Shown here in pieces: positions 24,826-37,038 of a stretch of DNA of 64,000 bases. Source of the stretch: Aaosphaeria pasadenensis (lineage: Eukaryota; Ascomycota; Dothideomycetes; Pleosporales); contig JAKLMB010000008.1 of assembly GCA_022813625.1 (NCBI GenBank), forward strand, positions 496,001 to 560,000, written 5' to 3'. Position numbers and translations under genes: made by a program. The notes beneath the pieces are model-generated. The model was not told the DNA's origin. It ran no database searches and saw only the letters and a program-made list of their open reading frames with translations. Position 1 is the stretch's first letter, and each line of letters starts with the position of its first letter.

Positions 24826-25282
24826 ATGTCGTCCTCAGACAACACCAACAACAAGCAGCACAATGAGCAAGGCGACCACATCCCCACGACCAACGAGTCC
24901 CAACCCGAAGAGCAACAATCCACCTCCTCAGGCGGCCTCCTCTCCTCCGTCGGCGACCCCCTCGGTACGTCCCCCCTTCCCCACCACCCTCCTCCATTCT
25001 AACACCCACTCCGCAGGCAAAGCCCTAAACAAAGGCCTCCGCCCCATCGGCTACCCCCTAGAAAAAGGCGTAACAGGCCCACTGGGAAGCGCGCTCGGCG
25101 GCACGACGCGCGGCGCTCTGGGCCCGCTCATGGGCGAGCAGCACGAGCGGATGGAGGTGCTGGGCGGGGATAACAAGGATAGCTACGAGAGTACGCCTGA
25201 GAAGATTGCGGGTAAGGAGCAGACGGGGGATAATCCCTTGGGGTTGGATCAGAGCGGTAGGTGGGGGTTTAGGGATGAGTGA
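24826..25282 (+). CDS. Small disordered glycine-rich protein, unknown function
   Basis: Two exons (24826-24964, 25017-25282) encode 134 residues. Start ATG in context ACCATGTC. The first half is Asn/Gln/Ser-rich and hydrophilic; the second has a Gly-Leu-Pro pattern (LNKGLRPIGYPLEKGVTGPLG, read in two pieces) followed by an acidic, charged end with GKEQTGDNPLGLDQSG. The repeated Gly-x-x-x-Gly spacing resembles glycine-zipper-like stress proteins common in Pezizomycotina, but I do not recognise a named family. The intron is short (52 bases), C-rich and has a good CTAAC branch site, which supports the model. No signal peptide, so probably cytoplasmic. Confidence 0.75.
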
Positions 25283-25651
25283 GTAGGAGATGGAGGGGGG
25301 GGGAGTGTATGATTAGTGAATGAATGTTGGTTCGGTTTGGTGAAGGGGGGTTATATAATATATCCTGGTTTTTTCTTTTTTAAGTATGAATGTGAAGAAA
25401 TATGAATGTTATAGTGTAGTGTCGCGGATACAAGGATGTTTGTTGCGAAAAGAACTTTTCAGTGCAGAAAGCCGCGAAGTTCTCTTGAAGTGTGTTTAAT
25501 ATGGGGTATATATATAGTGAAGCCTCTTTTCCCTTAGCTATATCCTATTTCGTCCCGACCAGATCCAAAATGCGCCGTCCCATGTCAGCCAAACCCGTGA
25601 AAAGAGAAAGAAGAGAGCACAGTGTTGTAATGAAGAGAAAAGTACATCAGC
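25283..25651. other. Convergent 3' flanks
   Basis: Gap of 369 bases between convergent genes; contains G and T homopolymer tracts (about 25295 and 25372) and nothing else recognised. Confidence 0.6.
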
Positions 25652-27558
25652 TCAAAACATCTCATCCATCCCGCTCTCATAAAATATGCTCTTCTGCTCC
25701 ACCTCGTACTCCTGTCCTCGACCGCCAGACCCAACCGGCAGCCGCTTATCCCTGAACGTGTCCTCCAGGTTCTCAGCTGAGTCGCCGTTCTCGTCGTCCA
25801 TTTCGTCATCCTCTCGCGCAGATTGGTGCAACGGTGGGATTGGTGTCCGTCCCGTCAGGATGTCGTACAGACTATCATCACTGTCGTCGCCCTCCACACT
25901 CTCGAAGCGGAGAATCTGGTCCTTGCCGTCGGGCCAGAGAAGGATGCAGCCTTGTTGGTGGCCCAGCAGTAGGGATATCTTCTTATCTGGGGTAGTTGGG
26001 AGCCATTTTGCGTCCCAGCGGGTCGGAACGGAGCCTGCGCACTTGGTAATGTGGTCCTTCAGGGTGATGACGGTGGGTTCCATGGGGGTTTTGGACGAGG
26101 AAGTGGAGGCGCCGAATGTGGATGATTGGAGTGATGGGGCGCGCCAGAGGTATAGAGTCGGAGTGTCTTGTGTTGTCTGGATGAGGAGGAGTGCAGGATC
26201 GGTCGGATGCCATTGTAAGCTCTTGACGGGCGAGTGCTGGATCAGTATCATGCTGGGCCTCAAACTCCGTAGATCCCATATCCATGTCGTCGTTGGAGTA
26301 GCATCATCCCTCGTAGCGCAAATCGTGCCGTCCATGTTGAAAGCGAGCAAGCTTATGCCTTGCTTCATCGCCCCTGTGTCGTTCTTCTCGGTGACTGCTT
26401 TTGGAGGCTCCACGGGCTGTTGGGTTAAGCTGTACCGTCTATTTCCTCTGGCGTCCACCTCTTCGGTGTAGACCGCGGCGCTTGGGACGTTTATCTGCGC
26501 CGTGTGATCCAGGAACACGACTGGCGCGAACGTTCGGGTGGAAAGTATGCGAACTCGACGGTCCCAGCCTCCCACCGCCAACCACTGATTTCCCGGCACC
26601 CATTCCACGCTCTTGATCCCCAAACCTTCCACCGTCCAATCACTCAGTCGATCCGACGGTTCGCGACCGACAGTCTTATACAGATGCCCGTCCGCGGTGT
26701 AAACATGCAATTGGAACCCCGAAGCAGCAGAATCCCAAACAGCAATCCACCGCCCATCCAAACTCCACTTCAACCCCACCGCGTCCACCGTCGGCAAATC
26801 CACCCTCTTAACAACCTGATACTTAACCCCGTCCAGTACCAGCAAGACATCCTGCCCCGCAGACCGACACAGCATCGCCAACACCCTCCCATCCCTCCTC
26901 CCATCCACCGTTCCCGTCTCGCTGGAATCCGCACCACACGGCCGATATCCCCAGCCCTTCCCCTCCCTCCCCGAGAACTTCGGATCCTTGATCTCGACCG
27001 TACGTCCCGTCCTTAGACACCACACCGTCGCCTTACTCGCGAAATCGCTCCAAATCACAACTTCGTCCTCCGTGCCCCCGAAAACAGCATGCACGTTCTT
27101 GCCCATCCCGCCGGACCCATTACTTATCGTCGCGCTCCATTTCTGGTCGCGCAGATCGTACACCCGCGTCGTCTCCTCGGCGGCGACGAGTATGCGGTTC
27201 GAGCGTGGGGCTGTCCTCCTGCGGGTTCGCGGCGGGGTGGCGGCAGCGGCGGCGGCGCTCGACGAGGTCGGGTCGTCGGGGCGTGGGGATGTCGAGGGTG
27301 GGGACCAGGCGAGGCGGGCGTTGCGCACGTCGAGGGATGCGGGGAGCGCGATGTTCCGGATTACTTCGTTGGAGGCGACGCAGCGGATTTGTAGGCGGGT
27401 GCCGGTGATGCAGGCGAGGTGTGCGGCGGTGGGTGAGGGCAGGTATTGTGATGCTGTTCGTCCGGGGAGGAATTGGTGAGTGGGAGGTGGAGGAAGGGAG
27501 GGTTGGGTTGGTGGAGGGAATTACCTTTGAATTGTTGGGATACTTCTAAACTCTCCAT
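25652..27558 (-). CDS. WDR8/WRAP73-like WD40 repeat protein
   Basis: Two exons: a 34-base first exon (27558-27525, MESLEVSQQFK) and 27453-25652, total 611 residues. The joint reads FKASQYLPSPTAAHLAC, giving a first beta-blade. WD-like motifs follow through the protein: LKWSLDGRWIAVWD, VEWVPGNQWLAVGGWD, LAFNMDGTICATRDD, LQWHPTDPALLLIQ and LLLGHQQGCILLWPDG. The arrangement, especially GWDRRVRILS plus a separate late blade, fits the WRAP73/Wdr8 family, whose fission yeast and Aspergillus members act at spindle pole bodies to anchor microtubule minus ends. A Pro/Ala/Arg-rich insertion (about residues 60-95) and an acidic C-terminal tail are extra. The family call rests on pattern memory, not on a search; the WD40 fold is safe. 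Confidence 0.78.
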
Positions 27559-28266
27559 GGTGAATGTGTGCTCGGAATCATGGGTTGGATTTCGGATTGC
27601 CGTTGGAGGACATTCACATGGAGTGGGGTGTTTGTAAACAAAAGCTTAGACCCTGGCTTGGCTTGGCGCCTCCCCCAGCTTTCCATGCCCATGTGGGTGC
27701 CGTCATCGAACTAATAATCTCAAGTTGATTTGCTAATAGCTCACTAAAAGAACATCCTTATTATATTATGCCTTTTCCAATTTATATGAAAGAGCTTGCA
27801 ATTGTTAAATTGACAAATAGTAAAGCGTTTCATTTCATGATGTCACAGTCGTCTTTTCTATGCATTCGGCAGGTTTAGATGGGGAAATCTTGGGCAGTGA
27901 TGCTCAATTTGTATATGGAGAAAGACCGCGCCAATTGACTCTCTAAAGACGAGATGGCGTCCAAAAGAAAAGGCAGCGACATGGGTATCGAATCGAATCG
28001 CACATCGAAAGACCCGCTATAAAAGAATAGATAAACAAAAGAGATCAATCGCATGAGGTATGAACATTTTTTAGCCACCATCCCCCGATCCAATCAATGG
28101 TTCTGCAGCTTGTAGGAGGCGCCAATATGTGAATAGATATTAAACCAAACAGGAAAAAAATAATGAGACATTCGTTACCACGTCCATCTAGATCGTCAAG
28201 AATACGCTACCCAAGTCATTCTACAGGGGGTATATTCACAATGGAAACTCATCATCAATGACCATT
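27559..28266. other. Intergenic, 0.7 kb
   Basis: Promoter side of the WD40 gene and 3' flank of the glutamine-rich gene. AT-rich between 27750 and 28180. No gene seen. Confidence 0.6.
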
Positions 28267-31200
28267 TCACGTCGTGTATACGGGCGCTTTGATGAGAATG
28301 CTCTTTCCACGAGTCTGGACTGCGACTCCAACGGCCAAACGAACTCGCTGGGGCGGCGATTCATCTTTGCTACCGCTCGAACTGCTCGGCCGGGGTTGTA
28401 ACAAGCTGTGCTGGCTACCTCCTTGGTCGAGTGTCGATTCGCGTTTTCCGAGCTGCGCGGGGGTCTGCGACGGTTTCTTGGAGCTCCTGAAGCCGTCAAA
28501 CATGCTGCGCTTCTTGTCCGCAGCCTCCTTGGGAACCTGGCTAGCTTGTTGGGCTTGCTCATGTTCGGCAAGAGACGCGGAGTCTTCGGCCTTGGATGCG
28601 ACGCTTCGCAGAGACGCCCGATCGGCCTCCTCGCTGTCAACGATGGGGTTCGTCAGGGCGGGAATTCCCGATTCCACCTTCATCATATCGGGAAGAAGGC
28701 CCTGACCAGGGTAGAAATACTCAATGTGTACTTCTCGGCTCTCGAGTGGCAGATGTTGGGCAACGCTGACAGCCAATTCGATGATCATCGTCACACCACC
28801 ATTGAGGTCCGGCGGAGCAGGGTCGTTGAGATACATTTGGAGCGATGCGATGAGCTTCTCGTTTAACTCTTCAATCAGAGCCTGGCGATTCGTCGCCGAC
28901 TGCTGGGCTTTGAGCAAATCCGCCAAGCCTTCCAATGTAGCTAGCCGCCAATTAATGACTTTGGCCACAATAGCCTCTTCGTCTTCGCTCGTCTGGCACG
29001 CGGGGGAAAACTTTCGGATGTTAAGCTGGATCGTCTTCAATTGTGTAGACAGGCCGACTTCGAGATCTGGGTGAAAGTACTTGTCGAAGATGTTTTCGAC
29101 CAACCACGACGAAATGAACGCGCGACCGACCGCCGTCATTTCCTGTTTACCCGTCTCAACAGCCGTCTTATTCACAACGGGGTGGAGCCATTGCGGTATT
29201 GTCTTCCAATCCTTGCGAATGGAGAATGATAGCTGTGCTATCAACCCGTCTATCCTGTTAAATCGAGTAGCATATTCACTATCGTCCCAAGACGTGCGCG
29301 ACAGCGACAATCGCTGATGTGCGAGGGTGTTCTGTAGCTGGTGTACCTGTGACTGTTGCTCAAAGAAGTAACGCTTGACCTTTTGATATTTCTCGCCTGT
29401 GTCAAATTCATCAGCTTCATGGGGTCACAACCTGAGAGGAGGGAAATGCTTACGCAGCACATCATGCTCCTTGACCAATTGCAATACTTCATCTTCTGAC
29501 ATTTCAGTCGCAGATCGCGGCGGCGGTGTAGCTCTACCCAAGTCCCCACTCTGGCCTGGCTGCCCTGCCTTATCCCCTCGGTAGGGTTGTCCTTGTGAAG
29601 CTGAGGGCACGACGTTAGCCCCGAATGTGGCGATGCCCGGCGACACGGGTGGTTGTCCTGGATTCTGACCTTGACCTGACGGTTGTTGCAGGAGAGAAGA
29701 CTCTCGCGAGGGCATGTTGGGCTGACCGCCGGCCTCGTTGACCTTGCGCAGCGTGTTGCGGGGCTGGCTGGACGGCGCCATGCTGTCCTGACCCTGTTGA
29801 CCCTGTTGTGGGGGAGTTATGGATTGACCGTGAGTCTCGGCGGATTGGGTAGTTTGGCCCTGCTGTACGTCGTGAGTCTGATACTGAGGTGTTTGCTGGA
29901 TGGGCGAGGGTGGGGCAAGCTGATGCTGTGAAGGCGGGCGGAGTGACTGCAGGTGGTGGGGGTCAGCTTGGGTCGCTTGTTGCACGATCTGGGGTATTTG
30001 GTGCTGTTGGGATTGGAGAATCGAGAGCTCTTGCTGCTGCGATGGAGGACGGTCGTGCTGGAGGTGCCGTTGATGGAAGTCTTGGCCCTGCTGCGGCTGA
30101 GGCGGAGGTGCGAATTGTTGCTGTTGGGCTTGGTATAGGATGTTGGGGTGTTGGTGATCTTGGGGAGAATGTTGCTGTACCTGTTGATTCGTTTGCTGTG
30201 GTGGTGGCTGTTGCTGTTGTTGTGGTGGTGGTTGATATAGGTAGAAGGGTTGTTGCTGCTGCTGCTGCTGTTGTTGTTGTTGGGGTGAGAGGTCTTGAGG
30301 CTGCAGCTGAGAGTTAGGGTGGGGGCCCTGCGCACTCTGCGGGTGGAACGCCTGATACTCGTTCGGGTTTTGGGGTTGGTGCTGAGGCGCTGGCGTGTAA
30401 CTTTGATAAATTTGCTGTGGCTGCTGCTGCTGTTGCTGCTGCGACTGTGGTGGTTGAGGTTGTTGCTGTTGAGGTTGCTGCTGCTGTTGCTGTTGCTGCT
30501 GCTGCTGTTGCGGCGTGAGACCCTGTTGGTGCTCGGGGCTATAGTGATCTACCCCGCCTTGTGTATGATAACTCCCTTCGGTGTTTACTTTAGCGAGTGG
30601 GGGCCGACCGTACTGCTGCTGCTGCTCCTGGTGCGAGCTCTGCACAAATTGCTGAGGATGCTGCTGCTGGTGAAAAGATGGATCTTTTGGCGGTGGCTGC
30701 GGTGTAGCACGATCGTCTTGTTGGAGGAACGGGTCTAAGTCGTCCTCGTCCTGCTCGTTAGACGTGGGCAGATGCGGGCTGGATCCCTGCCTCTGCGACC
30801 ACTGCTGAGCCTGAAGCCTGTCGTTGCCCGTCGATTGGTAGCTCTCCGGTCGTGGTTGTGTATCGTTCTTCCTGACCGATACGCGTCTTCCGACAATGCC
30901 GTTCCCCTTTGAATGCCGACTTTCGTCGTCTTTGTGCCCAGTCAGCCCGGCCGCAATGCGGCTGCGCAATGACTTTTTATGAGTCTCCTGCTGTGGCTGC
31001 TGTTGTTGCTGCTGCTGCTGTTGCTGTTGCACGTAATTGCTTGATTGCGGTTGGTATGAGCCACGTCTCTGTTGCTCAATGGTCGCCGGTGAGGGTTGCG
31101 GCGCGATGGGATTCTGGCCGGGCTGGATGACCAGCGCGGGCTGCTGGAGGGAGAGGTTGGTGGAGTGTCGGTGACTTGTCGTGCGAGCGGGGAATTGCTG

Positions 31201-31479
31201 TCTATATGCGTCCTGTGCGGCGGATTGAGGGATCTGCTGCTGTATTAAAGGTTGCTGTTGGCCCTGGAGAGGTTGTTGTGGTTGCTGGCCGTCGGGGGCA
31301 GTAAATCGCTGTGCAGCGGCCTCGTTGTTCACTACAGCCGCTCGTTCGTCAGCCGCACAACTCATTGGGCAGCGCGAAGCGCTCAACTTACTAGAAGGCA
31401 CGGGCGAGGAATGGCCAGAGGAATGGTCAACAGAATGCTGCGAGCGATTCGACTTAGACCATGGAAGTTTCGAAGGCAT
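28267..31479 (-). CDS. Large glutamine-rich protein with helical C-terminal domain
   Basis: Two exons (31479-29454, 29396-28267) give 1051 residues. The first ~670 are disordered and dominated by Gln, Pro and His, with several pure or near-pure polyQ tracts (DNA around 30245-30290, 30420-30515 and 30985-31030). An SRIAAGLTGHKDDESRHSKG basic stretch lies inside. Then SEDEVLQLVKEHDVLREKYQ begins a coiled coil that continues across the intron (VKRYFFEQQSQVHQLQNTLA), followed by an ordered ~250-residue helical domain (from SWDDSEYATRFNRIDGLIAQ) with Trp and Leu-rich helices, and a Ser/Pro-rich tail. The intron joint completes the coiled coil, so the model is firm. The layout suggests a scaffold or condensate-forming factor; I do not know the family name. 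I used the second Met-like site, the first true ATG (MPSKLPWSKSN). Confidence 0.82.
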
Positions 31480-33850
31480 CGCAGTGCTGGCGGCCAAGAG
31501 CTTCCCTACGGTTGAAAGCTTGTGGGGAGGTTTTTGGGGGAGGTCGAAGGTAGTCGATGGCTTCAGCTAAGAATAACCCGACAGCTGCGATCAGCGGGGG
31601 GTCGATCTGCTTGTGGTGCTGTGTGAGCCTTGAGGTGTGTGTATGACTACCCTGGCATGAGCGCACTAATTCGTTAGAGTGCGCGCCCCGATTGTAAAGA
31701 GAAAAGGGAGAGGGCGCCTGGAGCTGGGTGTTCGGTCAGTCGGTCAGCCAGCCAGCAGCATCGCAGGGCGACGGAAGCAATCCACAATTCGCGGTGGTGG
31801 ACACTGGTGGTGGTGTTGATGATGGCGGCTGTGGTCTGTTGAAGTATTATTGTATTTGCTTGCGGTACGTACCGCCGTAGAACGTATGAATGTATGTACA
31901 GGGCTGCTACTGGAGAGACAGAGAGAGAGACAGGCAGAAAGGCCGCAACACCGATACGAGCAAGCAACCAACCCCGGTAATAAGAATAAGAGACTTAAGG
32001 ATATTGGGGGCTCTGGAGCGGCGATGGGGCTGGCAAAAGTCCCCAAGAGGGCAGCCGGCGAAGAAGAGCGAGAAAGTGAATGGTTCGTTACCGCTGCGGG
32101 CCAGCCGCAAGTGCAGGGCTGGTCTCATGGTGGAGCGGGAAGTGGCATGGGATGAGATACACAGTAGATACCTGATCCGCTCCATACAATTGTACTATTG
32201 CAGTATAGTTTGTACAAAGTATTGTTGAAGGCTATGGGCTAGCTATCTGCTTTACCTATAGAGCGCACTTGAAGATACATAGTTACATACCTTACGTAGA
32301 TGAGTACTTATCTCAATCAGGTACGGTGGAGGACATAGTTCTTCCTCTCCTACTTTCATTTCCATATGACCCAAACTATTAATCGCCTTTGGTTCAGACG
32401 CAACAATTATGGAGTACTTCTGGTAAAGCTCGCACCAAAGTACCAGGCAACTAGACCCGGGCATAAAATCCAGGCACACCCACTCACACCTCAGCAAAAG
32501 AGATGAAGCAACAATGGTCCTCATGGCCAACGGCACTCCGCGGCAACCAAAGCTGGACCGGCGCGCAGCCCACGCAGGCATGGGAAACGCTTATACGCTT
32601 TAAAACTGTTTAGGTGCTGCCATCTCCCAGGGTCGTGGTGGCAGTGCAAAAACTACTCCATAATCCCCTTGTCCGTATACTGTAGCAGCATGTCACCTTT
32701 TCCCCCTCCTTGTTCAATATCTATGTTTCGATTTACTATATACCAGTACAGTTCCTTATGCTCTCTGGAACGTAATGCGCTATGCGTCCATCCTTCGCGC
32801 TCATCGCCGTCGCCGCCGGCAGTGAGTTTTTCGACGTTGATAGGCGTCGGATGTAGCTGCAAGGTCGTGGGGTGAATGGGATTTGGATTGGGCTGAACGA
32901 TTTTGTGCTGGCTGGGTTTAGGTACCTAGGTAGGTAGTTCACGTTGCCCAAATCTTACACGCGCCAGCGCCATCTTAGATTGACGTTCTATCTATCAGCC
33001 GTGGTAGGCAAATATTGGAAATTTTGATAATCGCTGCAGTACGGAGTAATAATGATGATGCTGTTGCCTTCCTCTGCGGAGCAGTACATACATGCATACA
33101 TCAGCTATTCTACCTAACCCGCCTGCACAGTATCTACCTACACCCTTACGATTGTTTAAGGTAGCACGTGGGTGGGCAGTCATAGGCATTGTAACAGTGT
33201 AACAGTGTAACTATTGTACGACCGCTTGAACTGTGCCGGTTATTTTTAGATGCTGACTGGAAGCGGACCGCTAGTCTATGCCAGCCTTGGAATGGAACCT
33301 CTAGGCTCGAGTTACCCTCCCATGCTCCCCCATCATCCCAGCCCAGCTCTCGACCTTCTCTGCAGCCTTACACAACAGCACAAGTACTCTGCGGTGACTG
33401 GTGACATTCTCGACGCAAGGCTGAGATGCTTCTAGAACACCACACGCACGCACGCATTCACCCTCTTCGTTTACTTTCGGAATATTCATCAACTGACCGG
33501 ATTACATTTCGGACGGATTGTGATCGTCGACGCATGCAATTATTGATTTTGAAAATGGTTCTATTGAAATCGCTATGGGGGCCGTGGGGTCCGCGGAATC
33601 CCTAAGTCCACATGTTTTTCCGTCTCAGCAATCGATATGCGGTTATCGATATTGACTTCATGAACAGCCGATCTTTTCCCAAATCTTGAGTCGCCTCTTA
33701 AACAAGTACTCTTGTTCTTCTTGGTATGATACCCTGCATCCTTCCAACGGGTCCATTCCGAGCCTATGAATCACACGCTTCCAATACCCGGAGATCTCCA
33801 AATCTACATCTGGACCGCATAAACACCAGATATACGACCACTCCGCACCA
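31480..33850. other. 2.4-kb gene-free region
   Basis: No supported gene. The first few hundred bases are the promoter and leader of the glutamine-rich gene. Contains a GA-rich tract at 31915-31935, the motif AGGTACCTAGGTAGGTAG near 32920-32938 and a TACGGAGTA element near 33040. Frames at 31744-32228 and 32653-32951 are short and unremarkable. Confidence 0.5.
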
Positions 33851-34686
33851 TTAAGCATATTGATCCTTCCCCTCCAACTCCGCCTCCTTAGCACTAACCT
33901 TCCTCCTCTCCTTCACCCTCTTCACCTCTCCGAACACCGACACCGACACCCAAAGCAGCCACACGAGCCCCGCAACCACCCCATACGCATTCATCTGGCC
34001 CCTCGTGGGAACGAACATCCGCGTCTCCGTGGCAAACAGCATCCCGAGCCCCCCGTTGATGATCCCCAGCGTGATGGCGATCCTGCCCAGCCAGAGATGT
34101 CCGTACGTCCAGATAGTCCGGCGACCATGCTTCTTGAACTTCGAGTGGTGCAGGAGTCCGAGGATGGGTTGGAAGGCCAAGAGGACGAGCACGACGATGC
34201 CGATTATGGGGTGGTAGTGGTCGAGGAGGTTGACGGGGACGTTATTGACCATCCAGACGCCGATGCCGAATGCAGCGATGTAGGTGACCAACGCGAAGGT
34301 CTGGAGCAAGCCGTGGATGAGCCATGCGCCGCGGAAGGAGCCGAGGCGGATTAGGATTGCTCCTGCGGGGAAGAAGATGACGAAGGCGAGGGCGGCGAGC
34401 ACCCCGTGGGCGATGACTATCTTCTCGCGCTGGTTGAGGAAGTCCTGGTAGCTGGTGTAGCCGAAGGGTCCTCGGCCTCTGCCTCCTCGTCCAAAGGGTC
34501 CGTAGCCTGGTCCCGGATCAGGGCCTCGGTAGGGGCCGTATCTGCCTCCAGGGCCGAATTGGGCTGTTGCTAGAGACACTTGGAAGTGTAAGTATTGGGT
34601 TGCAGGTGTAGCAAAGGGCGATTGGGGGTTGGCTTACCTAGACTGAAGTAAAAGGTGATTCGGGCGAGCATGGTATTGTGCGACAT
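33851..34686 (-). CDS. Cytochrome b561-domain membrane protein (stand-alone, no DOMON)
   Basis: Two exons (34686-34638, 34569-33851) give 255 residues. Exon 1 supplies a signal-peptide-like start (MSHNTMLARITFYFSLATA). A Gly/Pro/Arg-rich linker (FGPGGRYGPYRGPDPGPGYG) leads to five membrane spans. The four haem-ligand histidines of the b561 core are in place: IAHGVLAALAF, LIHGLLQTFAL, DHYHPIIGIVV and YGHLWLGRIAI. The family moves electrons across membranes, typically from ascorbate or a cytosolic donor to ferric iron or an extracytoplasmic acceptor. Fungal relatives are often fused to a DOMON haem domain; here that domain is absent and only the linker remains. The C-terminus is short and charged. 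A second in-frame Met (MLARITF) could be the real start of the signal peptide. Confidence 0.9.
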
Positions 34687-35478
34687 GATATTTTACCGGA
34701 AAATCGATCTTTCAAGTTCGTTGATTGGGCACAGTATATGCTTTGCTCTCTATACGAGCAACAGCAGTTGAAATCAAAACGAGAGCAAGCTGGTTAACAT
34801 GGCTCGCAGCTGAGATATATGGCCGCAAGCCAAGATCGAATGCATATTTGACGTCGATGGTCTCTTGGAAACCTGCATGCTTACGCGTACGAAAGACCAT
34901 AAAGGAGCAACGGGAGTGGTCCAAATGAAGTACAAGATCGTTACACTGAGCTGAGCATGGCACGTAGGCTCGGAGAATAGGTTTGGAGAGCCGACAGTTT
35001 GGTTGGACGTCGGTGAATCTGGACGCAAAACGCCGACCCCTGCGTCATTACGCTTTGTGACTCTGTACCTAGGTAGTTATGTTTGTCTGATTCGAAGAAT
35101 GTGTTTCCCAGTTAAGATTTCCGAAGTTGTTATGAGTACTTTCTGAATGATGAATAATAAGGTGATTTACTAGTCAAAACTTGAAGATCTTAGTTGGTGG
35201 CGATTCTCATTCATAGTAGCATTATCTCAGGTCACGTATGATCTGGACATTTGCATTCTCGAAACTACTTTGTCAAGCAATGAAATGATCACTTTTTTAT
35301 ATGGAGTTCACACTATGAAGTCGTATTTCTAGTTGTATGTAACATGTACCGTGTCTGAGTGATATGATAATATATTGACTTAGGAAAAGTGTGTAAGTGG
35401 GCACAGATACTACAGCACAAGCAGGACAGAAGATAGTGATCAAACTTCTTCCCCTCGTGGTAAGAAGAAGTACCTCGA
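34687..35478. other. Intergenic, 0.8 kb
   Basis: No gene seen. Contains TACCTAGGTAG near 35066 and AT-rich DNA from about 35080. Confidence 0.6.
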
Positions 35479-36333
35479 TCAACCGCCCATTCCTTGCTCA
35501 TCAGGTCCCGGCCATGACCCATTAGCTCCCGGCCAAGGCTCACCACCTTCCAGCAATGGCTCCGGTGGTGGAGATGGAAAGCTGTGCTTCTCTGTCTCTC
35601 CAGTTTCTAAGTACAACCACCGATACCAGTGGCCATCGTCTAGGTCCTGGAATAGAGGACCAATACTCCAAATCTGCGGGCGAATTGGTTGCTGAACTAG
35701 AGGATCAACACTGAGAAGCGTCAGTGAATTTGGATGCATGCCTGTAAAGAGATACTTACGGGGTCCTTTCCTGGTCCTCTAAATCCTCAGGGGGAGCATT
35801 GGGGAGAATAGTTGCCATATTGTCGTGGATGAGCTGCCTCATGGCCTCCTTAAGCTCGGATTCTTCAATCTCCCTGCCGATGATATCTTTCTTGTCCGGT
35901 TTCTCTATGACCCGACCATCTTGCAGCCCCAAGTTAACGAGCACCCATTCCCTTTTTTTGGTATCAATGAACATAGTGCGAAGGATCCCCGTCATACCAG
36001 CGCACTGTTGTTCAACTTTTACACGGGCATCCGTAACACGGTCGACATGATGCAATTGTCGTTTATTGATGATAATCGTGCCGAGGAAAGTCATATACTT
36101 CCTACCTGGTCCCAGACGCGTGACCCAGAGGCTTTTGCTTGCTTTACTTCTTTTTGTCATGTCGTTGTAGCTTACAAACATGCCCCTATCGTCACTATTT
36201 CTCTTTTCAAGTACCTCGTAAAGCCATGATATCACCTCAGTCCTTTCTGGTCAGCTTACATTGAATCAATGGTGATTTATTCCACTCACGTTGCCTGGTC
36301 CAAACCCTCGTCTTGCCCTGTAGGCTCTGCCAT
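35479..36333 (-). CDS. Orphan protein A of a tandem-duplicated pair
   Basis: Three exons (36333-36290, 36242-35760, 35710-35479) give 252 residues. Not a family I recognise. The middle exon encodes a compact domain starting VISWLYEVLEKRNSDDR and containing CAGMTGILRTMFID, KREWVLVNLGL and LKEAMRQLIHDNMATILP. These align with the neighbour at 37039-37553. A third exon, absent from the neighbour, adds DGHWYRWLYLETGE and a Pro/Gly-rich end (PSPPPEPLLEGGEPWPGANG). No signal peptide or membrane span. Both genes sit in a 1.22-kb duplicated unit that includes their upstream DNA. The first exon is short (44 bases) but mirrors the short first exon of the copy. Likely a lineage-restricted gene. Confidence 0.7.
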
Positions 36334-36990
36334 TGCTGCGTTTGATGGATCCGTGGAGTGATGGAGTTATGCAGTGATGGAGAGGTTGATTGAAGTGTAG
36401 AAGATGATGTCCATTTCCTCTCAAGAAATCTTCTGCCTTTATACTTCGTTTCACGGGCAGTGTCCCGCAACACTAATTCCTGAGTCATTTGTGACATTAC
36501 TCATAAGTTGCAGAGAGATTGTATCGATTTCGATCGCCTCGATTGTTCAATAAATCTATAGCATGGCACGCTCATATCAAAATCATAGTTATCGTGAGTC
36601 AGGTCAGTGCCAACAAAGTGACCGTGCAGACTTTATTTACTATCGTCAAACGGGCGGGAGATTATATTAAACCGTGGGGTATGTGATCTAACGAACCACT
36701 CAGAATTTATTTTATGGGTTTCAGTACGTGTTGAGCATGCGCACAATGTGGTAGTGGCGAAGAAAGCAACGAAAAGACTCGATCTTTATCATGAGTACCT
36801 AGATAGGCAAGAACGTGTCACGTTTATTATGAGCAGAGGCAAGTATCAGGGCCATGTGTATTTATATATAGGCCTATGACCCCAGTGAGTAATTTGGGGG
36901 ACTCCGGTGGAAAATTTGGCTGACTCTCTTGAACCGTGATTGACTCCAATGAATCACTATTGACTTTGGAAAATTGATAATATACACCAA
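35756..36990 (-). repeat. Tandem duplication unit, copy A
   Basis: Unit containing the conserved exon of gene A plus about 650 bases upstream. Landmarks recur in copy B at a near-constant distance: start codons 1220 bases apart, GAGTCAGGTCAGTGCC versus GAGTCAGGCCAGTGCC about 1220 apart, GCGCACAATGTG about 1225 apart, and TATCATGAG plus ACCTAG about 1232 apart. Identity is partial, so the event is old. Confidence 0.8.
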
Positions 36991-37038
36991 CAGATGGCCA
37001 TTAGCTCTAGGTAACAATGATGTGCGCTCACGTCTCCT

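Noticed and set aside
26401..27479. Plus-strand frames opposite the WD40 gene
   Set aside because: Shadows of a GC-rich coding strand; no own features.
29683..30738. Long plus-strand frames rich in Val, Leu and Gly
   Set aside because: They are the antisense of CAG/CAA-rich coding DNA of the glutamine-rich gene.
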